In this document: positions 24,336-32,760 of the stretch, piece by piece
Position numbering within the stretch: the stretch's first letter is position 1
How the letters are laid out: each line of letters opens with the position of its first letter
From: S012-113 sp965368405
GTDB taxonomy: Bacteria; Bacteroidota; Bacteroidia; Cytophagales; Cyclobacteriaceae
Assembly (NCBI GenBank): GCA_965368405.1
Contig: CBDUMS010000017.1
Location: 1-46,930 of the forward strand
Direction of reading: 5' to 3'
Length of the DNA: 46,930 nt
Translations under genes and position numbers: made by a program
The notes under the pieces: model-generated
What the model saw: only the letters and a program-made list of their open reading frames with translations
Databases searched by the model: none
Told to the model about the DNA's origin: nothing

Positions 24336-25381
24336 TATCTCAAATTTGAGTGAAGATAGTCATCGACATAGTTTTTCTCCTGATTGGGTAGTTTGGAGGC
24401 CGCTTTTTTAACCTTGGCATGCAGTTTAGTTCTGTCGTTTATCCACGATAATTCATGTTGGTATTCCATGCTCTCGAGCTTATAATCGTAAGGTCCTTTA
24501 GGAGATATTAACTTTACCATTACCGGTGCTGTTTCTATTGCAATAAACAGCAAGATGATAAAAAGGTTGGCAAGCCAAATACTATAACTATTTGTGGTAA
24601 GTCGGCCTAGTGCCTCCAGCCTTGCAGCAAAGCCCGTGTAGTCCGGTTTGGCTAAAGCGGCCAGCTGTGTGGCCTTTTCTTTTTCCAATGTTTGTTGATA
24701 TGCTCGACGCTCTGCCACTAAGCTCTCTGTCGTTCTTTTTAAATCTTCATACTCTTGCTCTACCTTATCTGCATTAGCCTTTTTAATCTGATAGATAGGG
24801 CCAGCATTTCTCTGGAGTGTGCCTCCCGTACCATCAGCCTCCGCTGCCGCTTCGCCTCTTAACGAATCTCGTTTAGCTTCAAGCGCCAACATCGGGACCC
24901 CTAAGTTTTGTATGTAGTTCTCTTCCTGCTCGTAAAGAGCTTGATAATAATTATAGATTGAGTCTTGGTTAGCCCGAAGTTTTTCCTGGTTCATGACGAT
25001 TAACTCAGCACCAATTTCTTTTTCGAATATTTTTAGTTCAAGGGGGCGTGCAATTACTAGCGATATTACCAACGCTAGAATAATTCTGGGCGTTGCCATA
25101 GTCCATTCTCTTTTCCAGGAGTAAGATTTTCTCATACTGGAAACAATATAGCGATCCAGATTAAAAATCATAGCTCCCCAAACCACACCGATAAGAGATG
25201 ATATCCAGTAACTATTTGAGAAGGTATAAACGGCATATCCACCAGCTAGCGCTGCAAATATTCCTGTAAAAAAGATGGTGGCTCCAATGCCTACATATTT
25301 GGCACCTTCGGAGGGCACCTCTTCTAGGGTAGAAATATGGCTCCCCGAACATAGCCAAAAAAACTTCTTAATTTTATTCAA
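24314..25381 (-). CDS. DUF4407-family membrane protein
   Basis: A 355-residue inner-membrane protein with three N-terminal transmembrane helices (about 28-50, 57-75, 95-112) and one near 270-290 (SIWLANLFIILLFIAIETAPVMV). Between them is a long charged, coiled-coil-prone segment (about 130-255: Y-E-D-L-K-R-T, ERRAYQQTLEKEKATQ). This topology and the block WGAMIFNLDRYIV fit DUF4407, a family of uncharacterised proteins frequent in Bacteroidota. No enzymatic motif is seen. It is a single gene convergent with the VWA gene. Confidence 0.8.
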   Translation of the reverse strand: MNKIKKFFWLCSGSHISTLEEVPSEGAKYVGIGATIFFTGIFAALAGGYAVYTFSNSYWISSLIGVVWGAMIFNLDRYIVSSMRKSYSWKREWTMATPRIILALVISLVIARPLELKIFEKEIGAELIVMNQEKLRANQDSIYNYYQALYEQEENYIQNLGVPMLALEAKRDSLRGEAAAEADGTGGTLQRNAGPIYQIKKANADKVEQEYEDLKRTTESLVAERRAYQQTLEKEKATQLAALAKPDYTGFAARLEALGRLTTNSYSIWLANLFIILLFIAIETAPVMVKLISPKGPYDYKLESMEYQHELSWINDRTKLHAKVKKAASKLPNQEKNYVDDYLHSNLRYKKPAVE

Positions 25382-25402
25382 TCGTTTTAAGGTTTTGGTT
25401 AA

Positions 25403-25456
25403 GAAAAAAAGAAGCCGGGAGAGTGTTGCTATTAGGAGTATTGGGTTCCCGGCTTC
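25403..25456 (-). terminator. Orphan intrinsic terminator upstream of DUF4407
   Basis: The arms gaagccggga (25411-25420) and tcccggcttc (25447-25456) form a perfect 10-bp stem with a 26-base loop. On the minus strand the stem is followed by a run of seven T (complement of 25404-25410). It would end a minus-strand transcript coming from 25457-25600, where no gene is recognised. Confidence 0.55.
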
Positions 25457-25600
25457 GTGGGGTCCAAGTTATTTTGATTATATAGCCTTCTTCAAGACCT
25501 ATGCCAAAAACATCAAATGGCCATATCTGACTCATAATAGCAGATTTGCTTGGATTAATAACTGGTCATTGTTCATTATTGAACATTGACATGTACTAAA

Positions 25601-26482
25601 ATGCACGATTTCAGTCTTCATAATTCCCTAAATAAGGTCCTTGCTTCATTATTGGAACGACCAATTTCCATCGATAGTATCGATGTAGTTGGTGGAGGTT
25701 CCATAAATAGGGCGTACAAGGTAAAGGTGGGGACCGCTAATTATTTTATAAAAGCAAATAGTACCGCTGACGCTTCTGCTATGTTTAAAAGTGAGCAAGA
25801 TGGATTAAGTACACTCCGCGAGCACAGTAATTTCAGAATTCCTAAAGTTTATGGAACATCTTCTTTAGAGGGAGAAAAGTTTCTAATCATGGATTTTATT
25901 TCTTCTGCCCCAAGAGATGCCTCCTATTGGGATGAGCTTGGCAAAAAGCTTGCTGGTCTGCATCGTAATACAAACGATAGTTTTGGCTATACCCAAAATA
26001 ACTACATAGGCTCTTTGCCGCAACAGAACAATGCGCATATAACCTGGTCTGAGTTCTTTGTTACAGAAAGGATGGAACCCCTGCTAAAACTAGCCCTTCA
26101 ACAAGACCTCATAGATAAGGCCCAAGCAGATCATTTTTTTAAAGCCTTGCCTAACATGCTTAGTCTTCTTCCTATTGAACCTCCCAGTTTAATTCATGGT
26201 GATTTGTGGTCTGGCAATTTAATGACAGATGATCGAGGTGAGCCTACAATTATTGATCCGGCCGTTTATTATGGTCACCGGGAGATGGACCTGGCTTTCA
26301 CATATCTATTTGGAGGATTCTCAGCTGAGTTCTACGAAGCCTACCAGCATTATTACCCATTAGAGCAAGGGTTTAGTGATAGAATCGATATCCACAATTT
26401 GTACCCCTTATTAGTCCACCTTAATTTATTTGGCATTGGCTATCTTAACCAAATCCTGCAGGTTATTCGTCGATTTACATAG
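25601..26482 (+). CDS. Fructosamine kinase family protein
   Basis: A 293-residue APH/ChoK-fold kinase of the fructosamine kinase (FN3K) family, which phosphorylates sugar adducts on amines and so helps undo protein glycation. The catalytic loop HGDLWSGN is at 199-206 and the metal-binding IIDPAV at 217-222. The nucleotide-side start VVGGGSINRAYKV (29-41) is also typical. ATG 25601 is used; an in-frame TTG at 25586 adds five residues only. The gene overlaps the 3' end of the convergent anti-sigma gene by eight bases. Confidence 0.92.
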   Translation: MHDFSLHNSLNKVLASLLERPISIDSIDVVGGGSINRAYKVKVGTANYFIKANSTADASAMFKSEQDGLSTLREHSNFRIPKVYGTSSLEGEKFLIMDFISSAPRDASYWDELGKKLAGLHRNTNDSFGYTQNNYIGSLPQQNNAHITWSEFFVTERMEPLLKLALQQDLIDKAQADHFFKALPNMLSLLPIEPPSLIHGDLWSGNLMTDDRGEPTIIDPAVYYGHREMDLAFTYLFGGFSAEFYEAYQHYYPLEQGFSDRIDIHNLYPLLVHLNLFGIGYLNQILQVIRRFT

Positions 26483-26993
26483 AATAACGTTGCTTGCGGC
26501 GCTCAAAATAGGGCTTTAAGAGTGCTCGTTCAAGTAAGAGTAGCCCTATAACGCCGTTAACATAGAATACGAATTTAAATAACATGCCCGAATCAAGTAT
26601 TTTTCGAGTGGGATTAAGATCTACTGTGATTTTCTGAAGTGTAACCTGATTAGTAACCATATTGCCAATACCGGGATAAAACTGAATGCTTAGGTAGTAC
26701 AATGTAGAAAGGACCACTAACCCTATCAATATCAATACAAAAATTCGATTCTTATTAAAGAATTTACCGGAACTTGCTTCAATTTCAGTTATTGAATTCA
26801 TTACGCGCTCGGCAAACCCGGCCGGCGCAGATGATATCTTCTGTACAGATAAGCTTTCGTGTGCTAGCTTGAGCTGTTTAAACTTATTACTTAGAAATTG
26901 ATCATCATGAATTTCTTTTTCGAATAATTCAACCTCTTCAGCGGAGAGCTGATGGTCGAGGTAATTGAATATTGTTTCTTCTGTAATCTTCAT
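26475..26993 (-). CDS. Membrane anti-sigma factor-like protein
   Basis: A 172-residue protein with an acidic helical N-terminus (FNYLDHQLSAEEVELFEKEI), a central transmembrane helix (about 85-105) and a second hydrophobic helix near 140-155 (FYVNGVIGLLLLERALL). Its position directly after an ECF sigma gene, with a 16-base gap, marks it as the cognate anti-sigma factor. It lacks the HxxxCxxC zinc motif seen in the other anti-sigma protein of this window and carries no TonB domain. The signal it senses is unknown. Confidence 0.8.
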   Translation of the reverse strand: MKITEETIFNYLDHQLSAEEVELFEKEIHDDQFLSNKFKQLKLAHESLSVQKISSAPAGFAERVMNSITEIEASSGKFFNKNRIFVLILIGLVVLSTLYYLSIQFYPGIGNMVTNQVTLQKITVDLNPTRKILDSGMLFKFVFYVNGVIGLLLLERALLKPYFERRKQRYSM

Positions 26994-27009
26994 CTATCTA
27001 ACGATAAAA

Positions 27010-27594
27010 TTATAATATTTCCTGAATTTCACCTTGCAGTAAATTTTCTAATTCAGCTGCCAAGCGCTTACGTGCCCGGAATAGTTTTACTTTAATGGCT
27101 GATGGTTTTAAACTAACAACCTCACCTATTTCCTCCAGATTTAACTGCTTCATATAAAAAAGCGTAATGAGTGTCGCATCCAACGGCGATAGTCGCTCCA
27201 GTGCCGCCTCAATATACTTTTCGCGATCCTGATTAAATAGCAGTTCACTCGTATTCATCCCGCTGCTGGGTTGAATACTAATGTCGTCTATATCGTCAAC
27301 CATAATCCTGTTTTTCCGTGTATGGCTGATGGCGGTATTAAATACAATACGGTAAAGCCATGTTGTAAACTTTGCCTTCTGGTTAAACTTAGCCAATGAC
27401 TTATACGCTTTTAAGAAGGCATCATGAGCAACTTCTTCGGCATCCATAGCATTGTTTACTATTTTCAATGCCAGCGAATAGGCATAGTCTTTATGCCGTA
27501 GAACTAACTCATTAAACTGATGAGTATCGCCATCCAGCACGGCATTTACAATTACGTGATCAGGCGTAGGTGAATTCACATTGATTGGACGCAA
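27010..27594 (-). CDS. ECF-type RNA polymerase sigma factor
   Basis: A 194-residue sigma-70 family factor with region 2 at about 20-85 (LRHKDYAYSLALKIVNNAMDAEEVAHDAFLKAYKSL, FTTWLYRIVFNTA) and region 4 at about 125-180 (LERLSPLDATLITLFYMKQLNLEEIGEVVSLKPSAIKVKLFRARKRLA). The sequence is of the RpoE-like type found throughout Bacteroidota. It is divergent from an outer-membrane protein gene starting 45 bases away, which is a likely target, and is followed by its anti-sigma gene. Confidence 0.93.
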   Translation of the reverse strand: MRPINVNSPTPDHVIVNAVLDGDTHQFNELVLRHKDYAYSLALKIVNNAMDAEEVAHDAFLKAYKSLAKFNQKAKFTTWLYRIVFNTAISHTRKNRIMVDDIDDISIQPSSGMNTSELLFNQDREKYIEAALERLSPLDATLITLFYMKQLNLEEIGEVVSLKPSAIKVKLFRARKRLAAELENLLQGEIQEIL

Positions 27595-27638
27595 GCTAAA
27601 ATGATAAGTTACATATTTTTTAAACTATTTTTATCATA

Positions 27639-29066
27639 ATGTCTTATCTACGTTGTTTTGCGTTGGTTCTAACCTTCCTGTTTTCGATAACTATTCCTGG
27701 AATCGGTCAGGAATCGAATTACCAAAACTACGAAGTTGGGTCAAAGGCCACTATGCTAGGTGGAGCTGTTGTTGCGGGTATTGATGACATTAGTGCGACA
27801 TTTTATAATCCTGGATACCTAAGCTTTATTGGTAACTCAAGTGTTTCTTTAGAAACATCAACACTTTTTACTGGAGGCTTAAGGATTAAAAACGGTGCAG
27901 GTCAAAATATTAATATTAGCTCGAATTTTTTTGATGTAATACCTAGTTTGATAGGCGGAATTGTCAAAAGTAAGAAGAGTCCTGATTGGACTTTTGCATA
28001 TGCGGCGATAACAGTTAATAGTTCTTTAATTGAGTTTAATGTGCGCCACTCAATGATCGCAGATATTATTTTAGATCAGCCAGGAGAAGAACTTTACGAT
28101 GGAATTTATGATTACTCTAATAAAATAAGAGAAAATTGGATAGGAGCTTCGGCCAGCAAGAAGATCTCTGATAATTTTGGACTGGGAGTCTCGTTGTATG
28201 GTGTTTCATACTATCAAGATTTTCGTCGGAACCAGATGGCCACTGTCTCTGTAGATAATAATGGTCAATTGGAAAGTGTAAATTTATCATCGCTGCAACA
28301 GGAGATGAGGTTTCGAAGTCTTGGTTTACTCGCAAAGCTAGGAGCGAGCTATAAATTAGGGAAGCATAGTCTTGGCCTTACAATCACCACCCCGCAAATT
28401 AATATAGACCTGTTTTCGAAAGGCTTGATTTCTGAGGTATCCACTACCTATGGCCCTTCGTTTGGGGGAGTTTCTAGCACTGACATCTTTTACGGAGATC
28501 AGTTGACAACATTCAGAAGGACACCTCTTAAGTTTTCTTTTGGATACCAATATAGAGTTGGCCAATCGCACGTTAACCTGAGCATGAATTATAATGCCTT
28601 TGTTAAAACTTATGCCATGGTAACTACTAATCCAGCAAGTTTAGATGGAGCATTTTCATCAGTATCATCTTTAAGTGCTTATGATATGGCTAGAAATATC
28701 TTGAACGTAGCATTCGGAATGCGCAGAGATATTCGAGAAGGACTATCTTTTATGCTTGGTGCAAAAACAGATTTTAATTTTGTTACATCTGAATTCCTTA
28801 ACAGCGAGCGTTTTGTTCCTAAAATGTCTTATTGGAACTTATATCACCTTACAGGCGGCATTATTTGGTATACCCAAAAGGCGCACTTGACACTTGGAGG
28901 AGATTATGCATTTGGTATCAGTAATGGTGATCTGCAGCAAGTAAACCTTTCTGATCCTGTTGCGGAAAACAACTATTTTGGACGAAGAACTACAGATACG
29001 CGAACCTTTCATAATCAGATTTATGTAGTTTTAGGTTTCTCATATAATTTCTCCGATGGCGAGTAG
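27639..29066 (+). CDS. Outer-membrane beta-barrel protein (FadL/OmpP1-like)
   Basis: A 475-residue exported protein. A signal peptide (cleavage near GIG-Q, about residue 23) is followed by a strand-rich barrel. The start of the mature part (YQNYEVGSKATMLGGAVVAGIDDISATFYNPG) matches the N-terminal hatch region of the OmpP1/FadL/TodX transporters, with the A-T-F-Y-N-P-G block. Repeated amphipathic strands and a C-terminal aromatic-rich end (YVVLGFSYNFSDGE) also fit. Transported molecule unknown. The gene overlaps the next ORF by 11 bases and is divergent from an ECF sigma gene. Confidence 0.85.
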   Translation: MSYLRCFALVLTFLFSITIPGIGQESNYQNYEVGSKATMLGGAVVAGIDDISATFYNPGYLSFIGNSSVSLETSTLFTGGLRIKNGAGQNINISSNFFDVIPSLIGGIVKSKKSPDWTFAYAAITVNSSLIEFNVRHSMIADIILDQPGEELYDGIYDYSNKIRENWIGASASKKISDNFGLGVSLYGVSYYQDFRRNQMATVSVDNNGQLESVNLSSLQQEMRFRSLGLLAKLGASYKLGKHSLGLTITTPQINIDLFSKGLISEVSTTYGPSFGGVSSTDIFYGDQLTTFRRTPLKFSFGYQYRVGQSHVNLSMNYNAFVKTYAMVTTNPASLDGAFSSVSSLSAYDMARNILNVAFGMRRDIREGLSFMLGAKTDFNFVTSEFLNSERFVPKMSYWNLYHLTGGIIWYTQKAHLTLGGDYAFGISNGDLQQVNLSDPVAENNYFGRRTTDTRTFHNQIYVVLGFSYNFSDGE

Positions 29067-29382
29067 ATTCAAATTTAAAGCATGGGACAGATCAAAAAAG
29101 TTATTGATTAGGCCTGGCACGGTTACCCTAAGCAAGGGGGAGCTTCAAATCCCTGATTGTGTCATTCTTCAATATTCGGGGTTTACCGATATGATGGGAC
29201 AAGAAATATACGAAGAAGACATTCTTCTTATCGGCGAAGTCGAATACCGAGTTTTTTGGGACGAAACTGAAATAACCTGGATGTATCGTAAAGGAAATTC
29301 GATTAAAAAGCTAAATCAGAAATTTACAGCTTCAACGGTTCGCGGCTATAATGCCTATGAAAGGGAAAATAAAGAAGACTGA
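29056..29382 (+). CDS. YopX-domain protein
   Basis: A 108-residue protein whose N-terminus (FKFKAWDRSKKLLI) and QYSGFTDMMGQEIYEEDIL segment match the YopX family, usually found in phages and other mobile elements and of unknown function. The ATG overlaps the end of the barrel gene (ATG four codons before its stop), implying translational coupling. No other phage gene lies near. Base composition appears similar to the neighbours, so it may be an old acquisition or a domesticated family member. The assignment rests on motif memory and is uncertain. Confidence 0.75.
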   Translation: MASRFKFKAWDRSKKLLIRPGTVTLSKGELQIPDCVILQYSGFTDMMGQEIYEEDILLIGEVEYRVFWDETEITWMYRKGNSIKKLNQKFTASTVRGYNAYERENKED

Positions 29383-29386
29383 AACC

Positions 29387-29635
29387 TTAAGCCTCCTTCC
29401 CAGCAAGCTTATTATTGATATACTCAATCGCCTGATTAACAGTGCCAAGTAGTTCAGCATCACTATCTGGAATCCTAATATCAAAGGTCTGTTCAAATTC
29501 CATGACAAGCTCCGCATAGTCTAGTGAATCAATTCCTAAATCTTTAATAAGGTTGGCATCTGGAGTTACTTCTGTAGAAGCGATGCCGAGCTTTTCTACA
29601 AGTATTTCTTTAACTTTTGCGGTGGTATCCTGCAT
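29387..29635 (-). CDS. Acyl carrier protein (stand-alone)
   Basis: An 82-residue acyl carrier protein. The phosphopantetheine-attachment serine is S37 in the motif DSLD (36-39), inside LGIDSLDYAELVMEFEQTFDI. Length and acidic character are typical. No fatty-acid synthase genes (fabF, fabD, fabG) are adjacent, unlike the housekeeping acpP, so this may be a secondary carrier used by another pathway. It converges on the YopX gene with a four-base gap. Confidence 0.85.
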   Translation of the reverse strand: MQDTTAKVKEILVEKLGIASTEVTPDANLIKDLGIDSLDYAELVMEFEQTFDIRIPDSDAELLGTVNQAIEYINNKLAGKEA

Positions 29636-29683
29636 CTGAAAAATGACTAGTGTTTGGCAAAACTGATAAAAACTTTGCTCAAA

Positions 29684-31039
29684 TCAAAACCGCATATGGA
29701 AGACAGTACCCTCATCAATCTTCGATTTTACAGTAAGCGTACCTTGGTGCTTTCTCATTATCTGTCGTGATAGACTTAAGCCAATACCGGAGCCTCTTTT
29801 TTTAGTAGTAAAAAACGGTATAAATATTTTTTCTATGGCCTCCTCATCGATGCCGCTGCCATTATCGCGCACACTAATAACGGGTCTGCTTTTATCAGAA
29901 AGAGTGGCACTAACCTCTACGATGCGGTTGGTTTGTTCATCAAAAGCCTGGAAAGCATTCTTGAGCAGATTAATCAATACCTGCTCTATCATGCCCTTAT
30001 CACCCGTAATCACAATCGAGTCCGGATCAACTTTTGCTTTGAAGTTGATGTTATTGGCTGCAATTTCACTTTTGAGGAGCGTCTCGGTTTCCTTCAATAA
30101 ATCAATAGCATTAATTTCAGATATTTTCGGCTTTGGGATATGGGTAAGATTTCTGAAATCCTGAACAAAGCCGATTAACCCTTCGCTTCTTTTCTGGATG
30201 GTTTGAACAGCGTGATAAAGGTCTTCCAGTTCTTCGTCCGGAATAGTGTTCTTTTCATCACCATTGCCCAAATAACCTTTTATCTCATCTTCTACGGTGC
30301 CTGCTAGCGAAGATATTGGCGTAACAGAATTCATGATCTCATGGGTTAGTACCCTAACAAGGTTCTGCCAGGCATCCATTTCCATCTCTTCGAGTTCGTT
30401 CTGTATATTCTGCAACGAAACGAGTTTGAACTCTTCACCGCGCAAGGTTAACTCAATTGCAAAAACAGCCAATTGAATTATATCATCTGAGATTTGTAAC
30501 TTGAGGAGGTCACGGCCTCCTGTTTTTAGACGGAAGAATACATCAACAAGCTCCGGAGATATTTCCTCCAGTTCATTCACGTTTTCTACATGGCTGGTAT
30601 TCAGTAGCTTTTTAGCCGCAGCATTCATTAATTGAATCTTCCCAGCTTTATTAAAGGTTATTAGTCCAATCCCTACATGTTGCACGATATTTCGCATGTA
30701 TTGAAAATCGGCCTCCTTCTCCCGTCTAATCTCTTTAAACTGGTTTACAACCTTGTTAAATTCTTCGTTGAGTCGATTAGCTGCTTCATTATGGCCAATA
30801 GTTGTAAAAGATTGGTCAAGGTCATCGTATTTAATTGAATCGAAGAAATTGATGATTTCTTCGTTAGCCTTGTTTAGGTAGCGTACAAATGCAATTATTT
30901 GGGCAAAAAGCAGAAAACTAAACAAGAGAATACCAAATAAGTATAGATTCCCGGTAAATTGGGTATAGAGAAGAATGCCAGTAAGAATTATACCGGCAAT
31001 CCTAAGAATTACTTGGCTATTAAAGGTTCTAAAGACCAT
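29684..31039 (-). CDS. NtrY-like sensor histidine kinase
   Basis: A 451-residue membrane histidine kinase. Two transmembrane helices lie at about 11-26 and 32-54, followed by a HAMP-like/PAS region (PAS around 115-215, starting NIVQHVGIGLITFNKAGKIQLMNA). The dimerisation helix with phospho-acceptor H233 (LTHEIMNSVTPISS) comes next, then the ATPase domain with N-box (INLLKNAFQAF), DNGSGID and GSGIGLSLSRQIM. It is the cognate kinase of the sigma54-activator response regulator whose gene overlaps it by 11 bases. The stimulus is unknown; the short loop between the helices suggests it senses something at the membrane or inside. Confidence 0.92.
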   Translation of the reverse strand: MVFRTFNSQVILRIAGIILTGILLYTQFTGNLYLFGILLFSFLLFAQIIAFVRYLNKANEEIINFFDSIKYDDLDQSFTTIGHNEAANRLNEEFNKVVNQFKEIRREKEADFQYMRNIVQHVGIGLITFNKAGKIQLMNAAAKKLLNTSHVENVNELEEISPELVDVFFRLKTGGRDLLKLQISDDIIQLAVFAIELTLRGEEFKLVSLQNIQNELEEMEMDAWQNLVRVLTHEIMNSVTPISSLAGTVEDEIKGYLGNGDEKNTIPDEELEDLYHAVQTIQKRSEGLIGFVQDFRNLTHIPKPKISEINAIDLLKETETLLKSEIAANNINFKAKVDPDSIVITGDKGMIEQVLINLLKNAFQAFDEQTNRIVEVSATLSDKSRPVISVRDNGSGIDEEAIEKIFIPFFTTKKRGSGIGLSLSRQIMRKHQGTLTVKSKIDEGTVFHMRF

Positions 31040-32405
31040 GTTTTTCTAATCTCCTATATAAGGATGCGCGCGTTAATCCAAGCTCTTTAGCAGCTTTTGA
31101 TATATTTCCCGAATGCTTCTCGATTGCTCGATGAATAACATTTTTCTCAATTTCATCAAGATTGTAATTATCGGTGTTCGGCGATAATTCCTGATTGCTA
31201 GCCGTTAAGAAGAAAAAGTCTTCTTTATCTAATTGCTGGTGTTCCGTCATGATAACGGCTCGTTCAATCGCATGTTGTAATTCTCGCACATTACCCGGCC
31301 ATGGGTAGCTTCTCAAATGTTTAATTCCATCCTCATTAATTCCTGAGATATCCTTGCGGTATTTTTTAGCATACATTTTAGTGAAATGATCACACAACTG
31401 AGCAATGTCTTCTGTTCGCTCACGTAACGCTGGCAATTTAATTTCAACTGTATTTATTCGGTAGAGCAGATCTTGTCGGAATTGACTATCGGCCACCATT
31501 TCATCTATGGGCATATTCGTAGCACATATGAGTCGAATATCAATAGGGATGGCAACATTGGTTCCTAAGCGAGTTACTTCTCTATTTTGCAACACCGCTA
31601 ATAATTTCGACTGTAAAGGCATACTAAGGTTACCGCTTTCATCGAGGAAAAGCGACCCTTTATTGGCAACCTCGAACCTTCCGGCTCGGTCTTCTTTTGC
31701 GTCGGTAAAGGCACCTTTCTTATGACCGAAAAGCTCACTTTCAAATAAAGTTTCTGTAATAGCGCCCATATCCACGCCAACGAAAACATTTTCCTTACGC
31801 ATCGATTTCTGATGCAAAGCACGTGCAATCAACTCTTTGCCAGTTCCATTTTCTCCTAAGATCAGAACATTGGCATCCGTTTTGGCCACCTTATCAATGA
31901 GTTTATACACTTTTTCCATCGCTGGGCTGGTACCAATTATATCCTTAAAAGGCTGATTTATATCCTGCTCCAGCTGGTGTTTCGCTCTCTTGAGTCGATC
32001 TACCTCTTTATAAGATCGTTTTAGCTTAGACGCAGTCGCTAAAGTCGCTAAGAGCTTTTCGTTTTGCCAGGGTTTAAGAACAAAATCTGTTGCCCCTTCT
32101 TTCAGGGCTTTGACAGCCATTTCCACATCGCCAAAGGCTGTTATAAGAATTACAACGGCCTGTGGGTCTTTCGCAATTATTTCGTTCAACCAATGAAAGC
32201 CTTCTTTGCCACTCGTTATGTCCTTACTAAAGTTCATATCGAGCAGAATAACATCGTATGAATCATTATTAAGCAGAAATGGAATTTTTTTAGGATTCTT
32301 TTCTATGATAACTTGCTGAGCGTGCTTCTTTAGCAGCATTTTAGCGGCCAGGAGCACATCCTCATCATCATCAATTATTAATATTTTGCCAAGTTCTTTT
32401 TCCAC
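31029..32405 (-). CDS. NtrC-family sigma54-dependent response regulator
   Basis: A 458-residue transcription activator. The receiver domain (about 7-120) has phospho-acceptor D56 (DVILLDMNF) and acidic pocket DDDED. The AAA+ domain has Walker A GENGTGKE at 184-191 and the sigma54-contact loop GAFTDA at 231-236. The latter differs from the standard GAFTGA but is a variant I have seen in Bacteroidota. The C-terminal Fis-type helix-turn-helix is NISKAAKELGLTRASLYRRL. Translationally coupled to its kinase, it should drive sigma54 promoters; its targets are not identifiable here. Confidence 0.93.
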   Translation of the reverse strand: MEKELGKILIIDDDEDVLLAAKMLLKKHAQQVIIEKNPKKIPFLLNNDSYDVILLDMNFSKDITSGKEGFHWLNEIIAKDPQAVVILITAFGDVEMAVKALKEGATDFVLKPWQNEKLLATLATASKLKRSYKEVDRLKRAKHQLEQDINQPFKDIIGTSPAMEKVYKLIDKVAKTDANVLILGENGTGKELIARALHQKSMRKENVFVGVDMGAITETLFESELFGHKKGAFTDAKEDRAGRFEVANKGSLFLDESGNLSMPLQSKLLAVLQNREVTRLGTNVAIPIDIRLICATNMPIDEMVADSQFRQDLLYRINTVEIKLPALRERTEDIAQLCDHFTKMYAKKYRKDISGINEDGIKHLRSYPWPGNVRELQHAIERAVIMTEHQQLDKEDFFFLTASNQELSPNTDNYNLDEIEKNVIHRAIEKHSGNISKAAKELGLTRASLYRRLEKHGL

Positions 32406-32760
32406 AATTAGGTTTTATTTATTTCTTCTTATATAAAAACTATGCCAACACCACTCCCGATGAGTAGTTGGTATTTCTTAAAAATGAATTCTCATTATTT
32501 GTCCTGTAATGTACGAAGTTGTTACGATATCGGACACTTTTTTAGACAATTTTTACTTAAATATTTTATATTCATACTGCCATTGAAGTATGGTATGAAG
32601 ATTTTTTTGCGAAAGCTCTGGGAATTTATGGAAGAGTAGCTATATTTATGCTGTTGTTATTGGATGAATTTTTATAATTAGTCCTATTTATTTTGAGTTT
32701 TTGACCTTTGAAACGCCTTTGACCGAGGCGTTTCTTTTTTTTAGGACTATTCTAATGCAC
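32406..32760. other. Intergenic region with a possible unannotated transcript
   Basis: This 355-base gap holds no convincing protein gene. It is bounded on the right by a plus-strand intrinsic terminator although no plus-strand gene precedes it. A 65-codon open frame (32442-32639) exists but has no recognisable domain and an odd composition. A small RNA is the simplest alternative. Confidence 0.4.
32710..32742 (+). terminator. Intrinsic terminator without an upstream gene
   Basis: A 9-bp stem (gaaacgcct 32710-32718 with aggcgtttc 32726-32734), a seven-base loop and eight T residues. Its orientation ends plus-strand transcription; the genes on both sides read on the minus strand. Confidence 0.8.

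Noticed and set aside
31713..31730. GAFTDA in place of GAFTGA as a defect of the sigma54 activator
   Set aside because: The remaining AAA+ motifs are intact and I recall the same variant in other Bacteroidota activators, so loss of function is not implied.
29387..32405. Acyl carrier protein as part of a biosynthetic gene cluster
   Set aside because: The neighbours are a two-component system and a YopX ORF; no ketosynthase, acyltransferase or adenylation domain is nearby.
32442..32639. 65-codon open frame as a protein gene
   Set aside because: No recognised domain, no clear ribosome binding site and an odd aromatic-rich composition; the region fits a non-coding RNA or plain spacer equally well.
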